A DNA stretch of 64,000 nt from Shewanella marisflavi (GTDB lineage: Bacteria; Pseudomonadota; Gammaproteobacteria; Enterobacterales; Shewanellaceae): NCBI RefSeq assembly GCF_023283925.1, contig NZ_JAKIKX010000003.1:372001-436000 (forward strand), given 5' to 3'. The notes under the pieces are model-generated. The model searched no databases. It saw only the letters and a list, made by a program, of their open reading frames with translations, and was not told the origin of the DNA. The position numbers and the translations under genes were made by a program. This document shows positions 18,804 to 28,289 of the stretch, piece by piece (position 1 is the first letter of the stretch; every line of letters starts with the position of its first letter).

Positions 18804-20098
18804 GTGCCAAATCAAACAGCTAATCTTATGGCCTTAGCGGGCATACTATTGGGCAGCTTTAGCCTGACAGCATGTAACAGTAGTGATGATGACAATCAGG
18901 TCGAGAGCAATCCGCTCGCCGCCGTAATGGGGATCGACAAACAGGTGTCAGCTCAGGTGGGACTCAGACCTCTGTTTCTGGTGGATCAGATGGTCGATGG
19001 GGAACTCAAGAACCAGCTGGAACAATGTCGTCAGGGGCCTTTCTATCGCAGCGACTTTTCTATTGGGCATCGCGGTGCCGCCATGCAGTTTCCAGAGCAT
19101 ACTAAAGAGTCTTATCAGGCCGCCATCGATTCAGGCGCTGGAGTAGTGGAGTGTGACGTGACCTTTACTGCCGACAAGGCGTTGGTGTGTCGCCACTCTC
19201 AGTGCGATCTGGCGACCACTACTAATATCTTGGCCATCGACGATATCGCGGCTAAGTGCAGCGTCCCCTTCACCCCGGCAGATCCTGTTAATGGCGTGAG
19301 TGCCAGCGCAACCTGTTGTACCAGCGATATTACCCTGGCGGATTTCAGGCGCCTCAAAGGCAAGATGGATGGCGCTAACCCCAATGCCACCACGGTAGAA
19401 GCCTATATGGCGGGCACCGCCAACTGGCGCACGGATCTCTACGCCGGAGACGGCACCCTGATGACCCATGCCGAGAGTATCGCCATGTTTAAGGCTGCCG
19501 GGGTCAAGATGACTCCCGAACTCAAGGCGCCGAGTGTGGCTATGCCGTTCGATGGTATGACACAAGAAGATTATGCTCAGATGATGCTGGATGAATATCA
19601 GGCGGCTGGGGTTTCGCCATCAAGCGTCTATCCCCAGTCTTTCAATCTGGCGGATGTAAAGTATTGGATTGCCAATGCGCCTGAGTTTGGTCAGCAGGCG
19701 GTTTATCTCGATGACAGATACGATTTGAGCGATTTCGATCCGCAAGACAGCGCCACCTGGTCGCCGAGCATGGACAGCCTGGCGGCTGATGGCGTGCAGA
19801 TCATCGCACCGCCACTGTGGGTATTGGTTACGCTGGACGATGAGGGCAAGATAGTGCCTTCTGAATATGCCAAGGCCGCCAACGCCGCCAGGCTAAAGAT
19901 CATCACCTGGACCTTGGAGCGCTCTGGTCTGCTGACCCAAGGGGTGGCTGGTACTATCAGAGCATCACCGAGGCGATCAAGGATGAAGGCAAGGCTTTCG
20001 AGTTGTTGGATGTGCTCGCAAAAGAGGTTGGGGTGATCGGCGTATTCAGTGACTGGCCGGCGACTGTGACCTACTACGCCAACTGCATGGCGAAATAG
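18804..20098 (+). pseudogene. Glycerophosphodiester phosphodiesterase lipoprotein gene with a 3' frameshift
   Basis: The protein begins with a lipoprotein signal (SLTAC, Cys24) and contains the GDPD signatures [16 protein letters not shown] and [19 protein letters not shown], with the catalytic His and metal-binding Glu/Asp residues. The open frame ends at 20036 in a basic tail unlike the family. After the GGGG run at 19941-19944, another frame restores [20 protein letters not shown] and continues to [17 protein letters not shown] with a TAG at 20096-20098. One missing G in that run explains it (expected QGGGWYYQ). This may be a real mutation or a sequencing error. Start is GTG 18804 after GAGGGG. 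Confidence 0.8.
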
Positions 20099-20125
20099 CT
20101 AGGGATATCTCTGGCGAGATAAACA

Positions 20126-20157
20126 AAAAGGCGCGCTCTTGATTGGGCGCGCCTTTT
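20126..20157. terminator. Bidirectional terminator between the GDPD gene and proC
   Basis: AAAAGGCGCGC (20126-20136) pairs with GCGCGCCTTTT (20147-20157). The stem ends in T on one side and A on the other, suitable for both converging transcripts. Confidence 0.85.
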
Positions 20158-20191
20158 GTTTCTGTGGGGATCTTTATCGGGGAGGGGCCCT

Positions 20192-21004
20192 TTAGCCGAG
20201 CGACAATTCCCTTGCCCTACGTGCTGCACTATCCATTGCCCTGGCGACTAACTCATCTAGCTCGCCGTGCTGAAAGGCCAGTACGGCCTGCTCAGTGGTC
20301 CCTTTAGGTGAAGTCACCTGATGGCGCAGAGTTGACAGATTTTCCTGACTGGCGATCGCCATAGAAACGGCGCCCATAGCGCTCTGCAATACCGCCTTGC
20401 TGGCGGTTTTTGGCGGTAAGCCCTGTGCAATCGCGGCCTTTTCCATCGCTTCTAAAAACAGGAAGAAGTAGGCGGGTGAACTACCGGCCGTCGCCACTAT
20501 GCTGGACATCTGGCTTTCATCATCGAGCCAAACTGTGTCGCCAACGGCGTTCATCAGTTTATCGGCGTCGCTAAACGCCATCCTATCTTCCTGGTTAGGA
20601 ACAAAGAGGCCGGTTAACCCTTTACCTATCGCCGTCGGTAGATTAGGCATGGCACAGACTAGCTTGGAGCCCTGAGGCAGCTTGTCAGTGATGCTGGCAT
20701 GGGTCAGCCCTGCCGCGATAGAGATGAGCAGTTTTTGCTGACACAGCGGCGCCAGAGCCGGGCGCAGTTCATCACACACTAAGGGCACGATAAAGGGTTT
20801 TACCGCCAAGATAATGATGTCGGCAAAGGCCACTGCAGCACTGTTATCTGAGTGCACCTTGACGTTAAAGCGTTTTACCAAGGCGCTGCGGGTTTTCTGG
20901 CTCGGCGCACAGACGAGGATCTGCTCGCTACGATGGCCATGTTTGATCAGGCCGCGAATAATGGCTTGGGCCATGTTGCCACCGCCGATGAAGGCGATGC
21001 GCAA
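20192..21004 (-). CDS. proC: Pyrroline-5-carboxylate reductase
   Basis: This NAD(P)H-dependent enzyme performs the last step of proline synthesis. The protein has the Rossmann motif IAFIGGGNMAQAI at the N-terminus, ILAVKP, and the family signature region ATAGSSPAYFFLFLEAME and VTSPKGTTEQAVL. It is the last gene of the putP-proB-proA-proC run, 73 bp after proA. The TTG at 21002-21004 has no good ribosome binding site. A perfect AGGAGG lies at 21044-21049, followed after 6 nt by an in-frame ATC (21035-21037), which would add 11 residues. The true start may therefore be a non-standard AUC. Confidence 0.93.
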   Translation of the reverse strand: MRIAFIGGGNMAQAIIRGLIKHGHRSEQILVCAPSQKTRSALVKRFNVKVHSDNSAAVAFADIIILAVKPFIVPLVCDELRPALAPLCQQKLLISIAAGLTHASITDKLPQGSKLVCAMPNLPTAIGKGLTGLFVPNQEDRMAFSDADKLMNAVGDTVWLDDESQMSSIVATAGSSPAYFFLFLEAMEKAAIAQGLPPKTASKAVLQSAMGAVSMAIASQENLSTLRHQVTSPKGTTEQAVLAFQHGELDELVARAMDSAARRARELSLG

Positions 21005-21034
21005 CTGGGGATTTAAGCCTGTGTCTTGATAAGA

Positions 21035-21049
21035 GATAGAAGGCCTCCT
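21035..21049 (-). promoter_or_regulatory. Strong ribosome binding site placed before an ATC codon in the proC frame
   Basis: AGGAGG (21044-21049 on the minus strand) is separated by six bases from ATC at 21035-21037. ATC is in frame with proC and no ATG or GTG lies between it and the TTG at 21002-21004. The spacing is ideal for initiation at ATC. Confidence 0.5.
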
Positions 21050-21077
21050 CTTGGTGAGTTTGCTCGTTGGGTTTATC

Positions 21078-22325
21078 TTAGGCGCGGATCTGTCCGTCGC
21101 CTTCGACCAGATATTTTTCTGTGGTCAGCGACTCCAGTCCCATAGGGCCATAGGCGTGTAGCTTAGTGGTGGCAATGCCAATTTCGGCGCCTAAGCCTAA
21201 CTCGCCACCATCTGAGAAGCGTGACGAGGCATTGACCATGACCACAGAGGCATCAACCGTGCGCTGAAAGCGTTTGGCCGTCAGCTCATTTTCGGTGCAG
21301 ATCACCTCGGTATGGTTACTGCCGAAACGGCGAATATGATCGACGGCGTGGTCGAAATCGCTCACCTGGCGTACGGCAAGTTCTAGATCCAGATACTCCT
21401 GACCAAACTCATCCTCTTGCAACACTTGGGCATCGCTGAAGTACTGCTGAGTCTCATGACAGCAGTTGATCTTCACCTTATGCTTAGCCAGTGCCGTCGA
21501 GGCCATGGCAAGAAACTGAGGAGCAACATCTCTGTGGACTAACAAGCCTTCGAGGGCGTTACACACACCGGTGCGCTGGGTCTTGCCGTTAAGCAACAGG
21601 GCTAGGGCCTTATCCAGATCGGCATCTTTGTCGACATACAGGTGGCAAACACCTTTAAAGTGCTGAATAACTGGGATTTTACTGTTCTCAGTCACAAAGT
21701 TAATTAGGCCTTCTCCACCTCGGGGGATAATGACATCGATAAAATCGCGCTGCTGCATCAGCTCCATCATCAGATCTCTATCTGGATCGGGAACCACGGC
21801 GATTAGCGCCGCTGGCAGGCCATATTGCTTAAGGACTTTTTGTAAGATGGCAGCGATCACCTTGCTGGTGTTCAGCGCCTCTTTACCGCCTCTTAGCACC
21901 ACGGCATTACCGGATTTAAAACAAAGTGCTCCGGCATCGGCGGTAACGTTAGGTCGCGCCTCGTAAATCATGCAGACCACCCCGAGAGGAACACGCATCT
22001 TGCTGATGTTCAGTCCGTTAGGACGGGTACTCAGCGGACGCTGCTCGCCGATCGGATCGGGCAGTGAAGCGATGTTCTCAATCCCCTGGGCCATTGCCTC
22101 GATACGCTCGACATTAAGCGTTAGCCTGTCCATCATGGCTGCGCTAAGCCCAGCTTTTTCGGCATTGGCAAGATCGATAAGGTTGGCACTACGGATCTCA
22201 AAACTGTTGTCGCGTAGGGATCGCGCCATATCCAGCAGTATGGTGTTTTTGGTCTGGGCGTCGACTAGGGCCAGTGCTTGTGCCGCCTTCGCGGCATCTT
22301 GTGATAACGTTTTAATAATGCTCAT
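21078..22325 (-). CDS. proA: Gamma-glutamyl phosphate reductase
   Basis: This 415-aa NADPH-dependent enzyme converts gamma-glutamyl phosphate to glutamate semialdehyde, the second step of proline synthesis. The aldehyde-dehydrogenase-like fold is evident from PLGVVCMIYEARPNVTADAG, the catalytic Cys in KTQRTGVCNALEGLLVH, and GGELGLGAEIGIATTKLHA near the end. Its length is normal. Two bases separate it from proB, so translation is coupled and the kinase and reductase are made together. In known systems they form a complex that protects the labile intermediate. Confidence 0.96.
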   Translation of the reverse strand: MSIIKTLSQDAAKAAQALALVDAQTKNTILLDMARSLRDNSFEIRSANLIDLANAEKAGLSAAMMDRLTLNVERIEAMAQGIENIASLPDPIGEQRPLSTRPNGLNISKMRVPLGVVCMIYEARPNVTADAGALCFKSGNAVVLRGGKEALNTSKVIAAILQKVLKQYGLPAALIAVVPDPDRDLMMELMQQRDFIDVIIPRGGEGLINFVTENSKIPVIQHFKGVCHLYVDKDADLDKALALLLNGKTQRTGVCNALEGLLVHRDVAPQFLAMASTALAKHKVKINCCHETQQYFSDAQVLQEDEFGQEYLDLELAVRQVSDFDHAVDHIRRFGSNHTEVICTENELTAKRFQRTVDASVVMVNASSRFSDGGELGLGAEIGIATTKLHAYGPMGLESLTTEKYLVEGDGQIRA

Positions 22326-22327
22326 AT

Positions 22328-23428
22328 TTACTCCAATATGGCGATGTTCTTATCGCTGAGGATCGGGCCGGTTTGCTGTTCCACATCGTGGGCAAACTCC
22401 CTGTCCTCCTGTTTTGCGATGAAATTCAGTAAACAACTGCTGTAGTTGGCTTGTGCCTTGGCCAGTTTAGTGCCATCGCCTTTGCGCACTAATACTGTAT
22501 CGCCGACGGAAAAGTTGCCTTTTACGGCCACTACATCGTCACTGGTCAGTTGTGTTTCATGTTCGTCCAAGGGCCCATCGAAGTTATTTTCGACAATCAG
22601 TTCCCCCTGGGCCTGTGAGGTATGGGTCATCCAGTGCACATGCTCTTGCATTGGCTGTTCAAACGGGGTGAACAGCGTGCCCGGGTTTTGCCCTTTTAAT
22701 AGTTGGTTAAAGGCATCTGGGTCGAAGCCATTGACGATCACCGTCTCAATGCCGTGGGCGATCGCCTTTTCGGCCGCTTCAATCTTAGTGCGCATGCCGC
22801 CGGTACCGACCTGACTGGTGGCGCCGCCTGCCATGGCGTAGATATCAGCGTTGATCTCTGTTACCTGCTTGATCAGCTTGGCATCGTCGTGCAGCTGAGG
22901 GTTCTTGGTATAGAGCCCCTTAACGTCCGAACAGATGATTAAGGCATCGGCATCGGACGCTGCTGCAACCATAGCCGATAGGTTGTCGTTATCGCCCACC
23001 CGTAAGGTGTCTGTGGTCACGGCGTCGTTTTCATTGACTATGGGCAATAGGCCGTGATCCAGCAGGCTGAATAGGGTGTTTTTAATGCTGATATAGCGCT
23101 CGCGGTCCCTGAGATCCCCGTGGGTAACCAGTAGCTGGGCCGAGGGAAAGTCAAACAACTTATCCCAAGTGGCCATCATGTCTGCCTGACCGGCAGCCGC
23201 CATCGCTTTCTTTTGCGATACGCTAGGCTGGTCGACATTGCCCAGCCTGTGCCAACCTGCAGCGACAGAGCCTGAGGAGACCAGGACAACCTGGACTCCC
23301 TGGGCACGACAGTTCGCAATAAATTGGGCGATACCCAGTAGGTAATGACTACTGCATCCTTGTTTGTGGGGAGCAATCAAGGCACTTCCCACCTTAACGA
23401 CGATGCGTTTCCAGTGTATGTTTGCCAT
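22328..23428 (-). CDS. proB: Glutamate 5-kinase with PUA domain
   Basis: This 366-aa protein has an N-terminal amino acid kinase domain (RIVVKVGSALIAPH, VLVSSGSVAAGW, NENDAVTTDTLRVGDNDNLS and GTGGMRTKIEAAEKA) and a C-terminal PUA domain from about residue 275. It phosphorylates glutamate with ATP and is the feedback-controlled entry point to proline synthesis in known members. GAGG lies 8 nt before the ATG. It is 12 bp downstream of putP and 2 bp upstream of proA in one operon. Confidence 0.96.
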   Translation of the reverse strand: MANIHWKRIVVKVGSALIAPHKQGCSSHYLLGIAQFIANCRAQGVQVVLVSSGSVAAGWHRLGNVDQPSVSQKKAMAAAGQADMMATWDKLFDFPSAQLLVTHGDLRDRERYISIKNTLFSLLDHGLLPIVNENDAVTTDTLRVGDNDNLSAMVAAASDADALIICSDVKGLYTKNPQLHDDAKLIKQVTEINADIYAMAGGATSQVGTGGMRTKIEAAEKAIAHGIETVIVNGFDPDAFNQLLKGQNPGTLFTPFEQPMQEHVHWMTHTSQAQGELIVENNFDGPLDEHETQLTSDDVVAVKGNFSVGDTVLVRKGDGTKLAKAQANYSSCLLNFIAKQEDREFAHDVEQQTGPILSDKNIAILE

Positions 23429-23440
23429 GTTTGCCTCGCT

Positions 23441-24937
23441 TTATCTTTGTTCTGCTAGTTGTCGTCCGGCTTCGTCGAAGGTTTCTATGGTGTCTTGGCA
23501 AGGGTCGCCGTCTAAGGCGCTCACCACCCAGATCACCAGGCTGCTGGTCATAAAGCCAGGGATCATCTCATAGAGGACTGAACTTAACGCCTTACCCTCA
23601 GGTAGCACTGGCGCGTAAATCCAAAACAGTACCGTGGCTGCACCCGAGACAATACCGGCAACGGCTGCCTTGTGGGTCAGGTTCTTCTTGTACAGACTAA
23701 ATAGCACCAGCGGACCGAAGGCGGCACCAAAGCCTGCCCAGGCATTACTTACCAAAGATAAGATGCTGTTAGAGCGATCCAGTGCCAGTAGACTCGCGAC
23801 AATGGCTACCCCGGCAACACCGAAGCGTCCAAGTTTCACCATCTCCTCTTCGCTGGCCTCTTTTTTCGAGACTACGCGGTAGATATCTTCGGTCAGTGAA
23901 CTAGATGACACCAACAGCTGAGATGAGATAGTACTCATGATGGCTGCCAGAATCGCCGCTAACAGGAAGCCACTGATCAAAGGATGAAATAGTAGCTCTG
24001 AGAAGACGATAAAGATGGTCTCAGGATCGGTTAGTTTCATATTAAACTTGTTTGCATAGGCTATACCTACAAGACCTGTACCCAAGGCACCTATGATGGT
24101 GACCGTCATCCAGCTCATGCCGATATTCTTAGCGGTCTTGATATCAGACACGCTGCGGATCGCCATGAAGCGCACTATGATGTGGGGCTGACCAAAGTAG
24201 CCCAAGCCCCAACTGAGCGCCGAGATGAGTCCCAATAGGGTGACATTTTGCATCGCCTCACCAAAATGGGGGATAGACTCATAGGCAAAGTTCATCATCT
24301 TGTCGGCACTTGTAAACTCCTGATAGGCCACCACGGGTACCAAGATCAGCGCGACAAACATGATGCAACCCTGCACAAAGTCGGTCAGGCTTACGGCCAA
24401 AAAACCGCCCAACAGGGTGTAAGACACCACGACACCTAAGGTGATCGCCAGTCCCAGCTCGTAATTAACCTCAAAAGCTGACTCAAACAACTTACCACCG
24501 GCCACTAGACCTGCCGAGGTGTAGAGGGTAAAGAAGATCACTATGATCGCCGCCGATATGATGCGGACATTGCTGCTGGAATCGTGAAAACGCTTGGCAA
24601 AAAATTCAGGGATCGTCAGGGCGTTGTTAGCCACCTCGGTATAGACCCTAAGCTTTGGCGCCACGACCAGATAGTTAACCAAGGCACCCAACAAGAGGCC
24701 TAGCGCGATATAGATGGTCTCAAATCCCACTAAAAACATTGCTCCGGGTAACCCCATAAGCATCCAGCCGCTCATGTCGGAGGCACCAGCGGAAAGTGCC
24801 GTGACCTGAGGGCTTACTTGTCTGCCACCTAAAATGTAGCCAGAAACATCGCTGGTTGAGCGGCGATAGGCAAACAGACCAATGGCCAACATCGCCATAA
24901 AGTAGATAGCGAGTGAGATGTAGGTTAGGTAATGCAT
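23441..24937 (-). CDS. putP: Sodium/proline symporter
   Basis: This 498-aa SSS-family transporter has about 13 membrane helices. The N-terminal GGRQVSPQVTALSAGASDMSGW segment with its Ser/Asp sodium-site residues and the WGLGYFGQPHIIVRFMAI motif are characteristic of PutP. It imports proline with sodium across the inner membrane. It lies in an operon with proBAC, so uptake and synthesis are co-transcribed, which is unusual because putP more often sits with the catabolic putA. AGGAGG for this gene lies inside the last codons of the upstream 58-aa gene, 11 nt before the ATG. Confidence 0.93.
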   Translation of the reverse strand: MHYLTYISLAIYFMAMLAIGLFAYRRSTSDVSGYILGGRQVSPQVTALSAGASDMSGWMLMGLPGAMFLVGFETIYIALGLLLGALVNYLVVAPKLRVYTEVANNALTIPEFFAKRFHDSSSNVRIISAAIIVIFFTLYTSAGLVAGGKLFESAFEVNYELGLAITLGVVVSYTLLGGFLAVSLTDFVQGCIMFVALILVPVVAYQEFTSADKMMNFAYESIPHFGEAMQNVTLLGLISALSWGLGYFGQPHIIVRFMAIRSVSDIKTAKNIGMSWMTVTIIGALGTGLVGIAYANKFNMKLTDPETIFIVFSELLFHPLISGFLLAAILAAIMSTISSQLLVSSSSLTEDIYRVVSKKEASEEEMVKLGRFGVAGVAIVASLLALDRSNSILSLVSNAWAGFGAAFGPLVLFSLYKKNLTHKAAVAGIVSGAATVLFWIYAPVLPEGKALSSVLYEMIPGFMTSSLVIWVVSALDGDPCQDTIETFDEAGRQLAEQR

Positions 24938-24941
24938 GTGT

Positions 24942-25118
24942 TTAGTGGCCTCCTAACGCTTTGTTATTATGAATCCCGCCGGGTTTCAACATGACAAAAA
25001 GATAGGTACTTAAGATGGCGAAGAGACAGGTTAACTGCATCGCATAAGTGGCCTTGCTCTTTAGCTTGCGCCACATTAGTGAGATGAGATTTTCTTCCGT
25101 TGCATTGTCTGACGACAT
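24942..25118 (-). CDS. 58-aa single-pass membrane protein upstream of putP
   Basis: This small gene reads MSSDNATEENLISLMW, then a basic stretch (RKLKSK), one hydrophobic helix at about residues 25-45 (QLTCLFAILSTYLFVML), and ends in ALGGH. AGGAGG sits 6 nt before its ATG, an excellent site. Its stop is four bases before the putP start, and the putP ribosome binding site overlaps its last codons, so the two are coupled. I do not recognise a family. By analogy with other solute:sodium symporters that have short partner proteins, it may be a small subunit or regulator of PutP. Confidence 0.75.
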   Translation of the reverse strand: MSSDNATEENLISLMWRKLKSKATYAMQLTCLFAILSTYLFVMLKPGGIHNNKALGGH

Positions 25119-25735
25119 TGTGCCCTCCTGAGCAGTTATAAAAAATTAATTAGAAAGCTGATAGTTAGTGCTCGAACTATATTAGCATCGATTTGATCCA
25201 TTTTTCCAGCCCAAATCAGGCTTCAGCGACTGTGTTGCCTGTAGTTTGCAGGCTTGTATCCATTGCTGTTACTGGGCTTGGTGTAACTTGATGTATGCAG
25301 AAAATAAAATTAAAAAAAGGTAATAAGCCTAATTTAATTAAGGTTTATAACGAGTTTTTTGTATGATAAATCACCAGTTGATGTGAAGCTTTTGCATGAG
25401 TGCACTCAGTTTTGGCGCTAATGACAGCCATAAATACGCCCATATTAGGAAGTAGGTTAAAACCGTTTTTGGTTATACCTGTAACTATCTGTTGGCGTGT
25501 CTTATTGTTGTGCTTTCGCCAGTTGTTGGTATGCCTAAGTCAGGTCGCAGGTGCTCAGTAGGGGTAGTAAGGGAGGTGGCGGATTTAAGTAAACCGCTAG
25601 ACGCATGTTGAAGTGGTCGCTGCGCTGCACATGCTAATTATTGCAGTGTTAGGGAAGTGTTTGACTTTGAGGCCTAAATCACGCTTTTCGTTCCGGCTGT
25701 TATACTCAATGAACGGCAAGTATTAGGGGAATGGC
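25119..25735. other. 617-bp gene-free divergent promoter region
   Basis: This lies between the minus-strand proline operon and the plus-strand mscS gene, so it must hold both promoters. An inverted repeat ATAGTT (25161-25166) with AACTAT (25175-25180), 43 bp before the small membrane gene, could be an operator. TATACT at 25701-25706 may be the mscS -10 box, though no matching -35 was found. I see no ORF or RNA gene. Confidence 0.4.
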
Positions 25736-26632
25736 ATGAGCTGGCAGGATATTAAGGAGATCTTATCTTTCGTTCTTTTCACCTATGGTGATTCGTCGAT
25801 CACTGTGTCTCAGGTGTTGCAAGTGCCGCTGCTTCTTTTGCTGGCCTGGTTTATCGTCACCCGAATCGGCAAACTTATCCGCCGTACCCTGTTAGCGCGT
25901 AAGGTCGCCCCTGATGCCGTGCATCTGTTTTCCCGTATCTACCTGGTAATCGCAATTGCCATCATCTTGGTTACCAGCCTTGAGATCCTTAATATTCCTA
26001 TCAAAGCCTTTGCCTTTGTGTCGGGGGCAGTGGCTATTGGTGTCGGTTTTGGGGCACAAAACATTATCAACAATTTCATCAGCGGCTGGATCTTGATGTG
26101 GGAGCGGCCGATCCGTATTGGTGATTTTCTGGAGATTGGCGACACCAAAGGGGTAGTGGAGAGTATCAATACCCGCTCAACCCTGATCCGCCGTAATGAT
26201 GGTGTGCATATGTTGGTACCCAACAGCCACCTGCTGGAAAATACCGTCACCAACTGGACCCTGATCGACAATACTGCCCGTTCCACCGTCAGGGTTGGAG
26301 TTGCCTATGGTTCGGATGTGGAGCGCGTTGCCCAGATCATCAAGCAGACCCTGGATGATCATGATGAGATCTTAGATACGCCCGCGCCCATTTCCATCTT
26401 TGAAGATTTTGGTGACAACGCGCTGATCTTCGATGGCATCTTCTGGGTGTGCGCCAATACAGAAGCGGATATTCGCCGTATTCGCAGCGATATCCGTTTT
26501 CGTATCTACAAGCTATTTACTGAGGCGGGTATAGTGATCGCCTTTCCTCAGCGGGATCTGCATCTGGACGGCGAGCTTAAGATCACTAGCACGCCGCCAA
26601 GTACCTCTGAAAAGCAGGCCCTTGAGGAGTAG
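25736..26632 (+). CDS. mscS: MscS-family mechanosensitive channel
   Basis: This 298-aa inner-membrane channel has three membrane helices (about residues 25-45, 65-85 and 90-115) followed by the MscS beta domain and C-terminal domain. The pore helix region GAVAIGVGFGAQNIINNF and the following WERPIRIGDF match the family signature. It relieves osmotic stress when membrane tension opens the pore. It ends three bases from the convergent mgtE gene, so no terminator fits between them. Confidence 0.92.
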   Translation: MSWQDIKEILSFVLFTYGDSSITVSQVLQVPLLLLLAWFIVTRIGKLIRRTLLARKVAPDAVHLFSRIYLVIAIAIILVTSLEILNIPIKAFAFVSGAVAIGVGFGAQNIINNFISGWILMWERPIRIGDFLEIGDTKGVVESINTRSTLIRRNDGVHMLVPNSHLLENTVTNWTLIDNTARSTVRVGVAYGSDVERVAQIIKQTLDDHDEILDTPAPISIFEDFGDNALIFDGIFWVCANTEADIRRIRSDIRFRIYKLFTEAGIVIAFPQRDLHLDGELKITSTPPSTSEKQALEE

Positions 26633-26635
26633 AGC

Positions 26636-27991
26636 TTAAAGAATCAGCAGGGTTGCCAATCCTAAGAAGGAGAAGAAACCCACCACATCTGTGACCGTGG
26701 TAAGCACTACACCGCCCGCCAATGCAGGGTCTATTCCTATGCGCTTAAGTAGCGGTGGTATGCTGGCCCCCGCTAATACGCCAGTGATCAGGACAATGAT
26801 CATGGCGAGTCCAAACACCAGCCCAAGTTGCCAATCACCAAACCATTTAAGCGCGATAACGGCGACCAGTGATGCCCACAAGATGGCGTTGAGTGCGCCA
26901 ATACTGAACTCATGACCAATCAACTTAATAATGTTATTACGATTAATCTGATTCAATGCCAGTCCGCGTGTGACCAGGGTGAGGGTTTGGCTGCCAGCGA
27001 CCCCGCCCATGCTGGCGACCACTGGCATGAGCACCGCCAAGGCCACAATTTTTTCGATGGCGGCCTCGAATAGACCTATGACCCAGGCCGCGAGAAAGGC
27101 CGTCAGTAGGTTGATACCCAACCAAAGTGCACGTCGGGTGGCACTTTGGACTATGGGAGCAAACATGTCGGGATGATTGTTCAGACCTGCCTGAGAGTAG
27201 AGCGCCTTGTCGGCTTCATCCTGAATCACGTCGATCACATCATCCACCGTGATGCGGCCTATTAATCTGTGTTCATGGTCCACTACGGGCGCGGATAGCA
27301 GATCTTTGTCTTTAAAGGTTTGGGCGACGCTGGTGGCGGGCATTTCGGGGGTAAAGCTAGTGACCTGAGTTGACATGATCTCCCGCACGCTGGTGTCCAT
27401 CTCGGTGGAGACCAAAAGGCTTAACGGTACTATGCCCAGTAGTGTATTGTCTCGGTCGACTACCATCAAGCTGTCCAGGTGCTCTGGCAATGTGCCCTCG
27501 CGTTGGCGAAGACGGCGCAGAAAACGCAGCGCGGCTTTTATCGATACGTCGGCACGCAGAGCGCTGATGTCAACATCCATCAAGCCGCCAGCGCTTTGGT
27601 CTGGATAGTCTCTGACCCGCTCGTATCGCTGCCTGCGTTGGGCGTCCATCGCCTGCACCATGGCCGACACCACAGGGATGGGGAGATCGGCATCGATATC
27701 CGCCAGTTCATCCATCTCCATCTGGCTGAGGCCGATAATCAGCTTAGCTTCATCGGTTTGCTCGATCAGCGCGCGGCGCAGTGGCTGGGGGAGCGCCAAC
27801 AGTACCTTGGCGCAGCGTTTAGGAGTGACCTGAGGCCAGACTCTCAGACGTTCTCTAGGTGGCAGCGACTCAAGCAGACGCGCGGTTTCAGCGCTGCTCG
27901 CCTGGAGCAATATTGCTTGAATGACACTCTGATCGCCTTGGCTGATGGCGTTGTCGAGTCTGTCTGCAAGCTGCTGAAATTTATCGGTCAT
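26636..27991 (-). CDS. mgtE: MgtE magnesium transporter
   Basis: This 451-aa protein has a cytoplasmic MgtE N domain (to about residue 125), two CBS domains (about 130-255) and five C-terminal membrane helices with PVVASMGGVAGSQTLTL, the signature of the pore. The domains sense intracellular magnesium and gate the channel in known members. It is single-gene and convergent with mscS. Confidence 0.94.
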   Translation of the reverse strand: MTDKFQQLADRLDNAISQGDQSVIQAILLQASSAETARLLESLPPRERLRVWPQVTPKRCAKVLLALPQPLRRALIEQTDEAKLIIGLSQMEMDELADIDADLPIPVVSAMVQAMDAQRRQRYERVRDYPDQSAGGLMDVDISALRADVSIKAALRFLRRLRQREGTLPEHLDSLMVVDRDNTLLGIVPLSLLVSTEMDTSVREIMSTQVTSFTPEMPATSVAQTFKDKDLLSAPVVDHEHRLIGRITVDDVIDVIQDEADKALYSQAGLNNHPDMFAPIVQSATRRALWLGINLLTAFLAAWVIGLFEAAIEKIVALAVLMPVVASMGGVAGSQTLTLVTRGLALNQINRNNIIKLIGHEFSIGALNAILWASLVAVIALKWFGDWQLGLVFGLAMIIVLITGVLAGASIPPLLKRIGIDPALAGGVVLTTVTDVVGFFSFLGLATLLIL

Positions 27992-28289
27992 TCAATATCC
28001 TTAACTACATAGGCTGGGCTATTTGGCTTGTCAGGTTGGGGGCTCAAGCAGGCATAGCAATTGTTAACCTGGACCATCCAAGCTTAGTTTACTCTAACGA
28101 ATTTAGATTCTTAGTGACAGTTACATTCTTTAAGGTCTCAGTTAAAGGTTCAACTATAGGTGCTAGTTGGTGGCCTTAGTAAGGACATTTAAAGGTGAGA
28201 TGAAACATGATGAGTGGAGCACCTATATTGCCTCTCTCCAGTCGAGGTGTACACCCGAAATATAGGCGTTAAGGGCAAGCGCGATGTTT
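27992..28289. other. Gene-free region upstream of mgtE
   Basis: About 300 bp hold the mgtE promoter. I found no ORF, convincing magnesium riboswitch or terminator. Confidence 0.3.
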
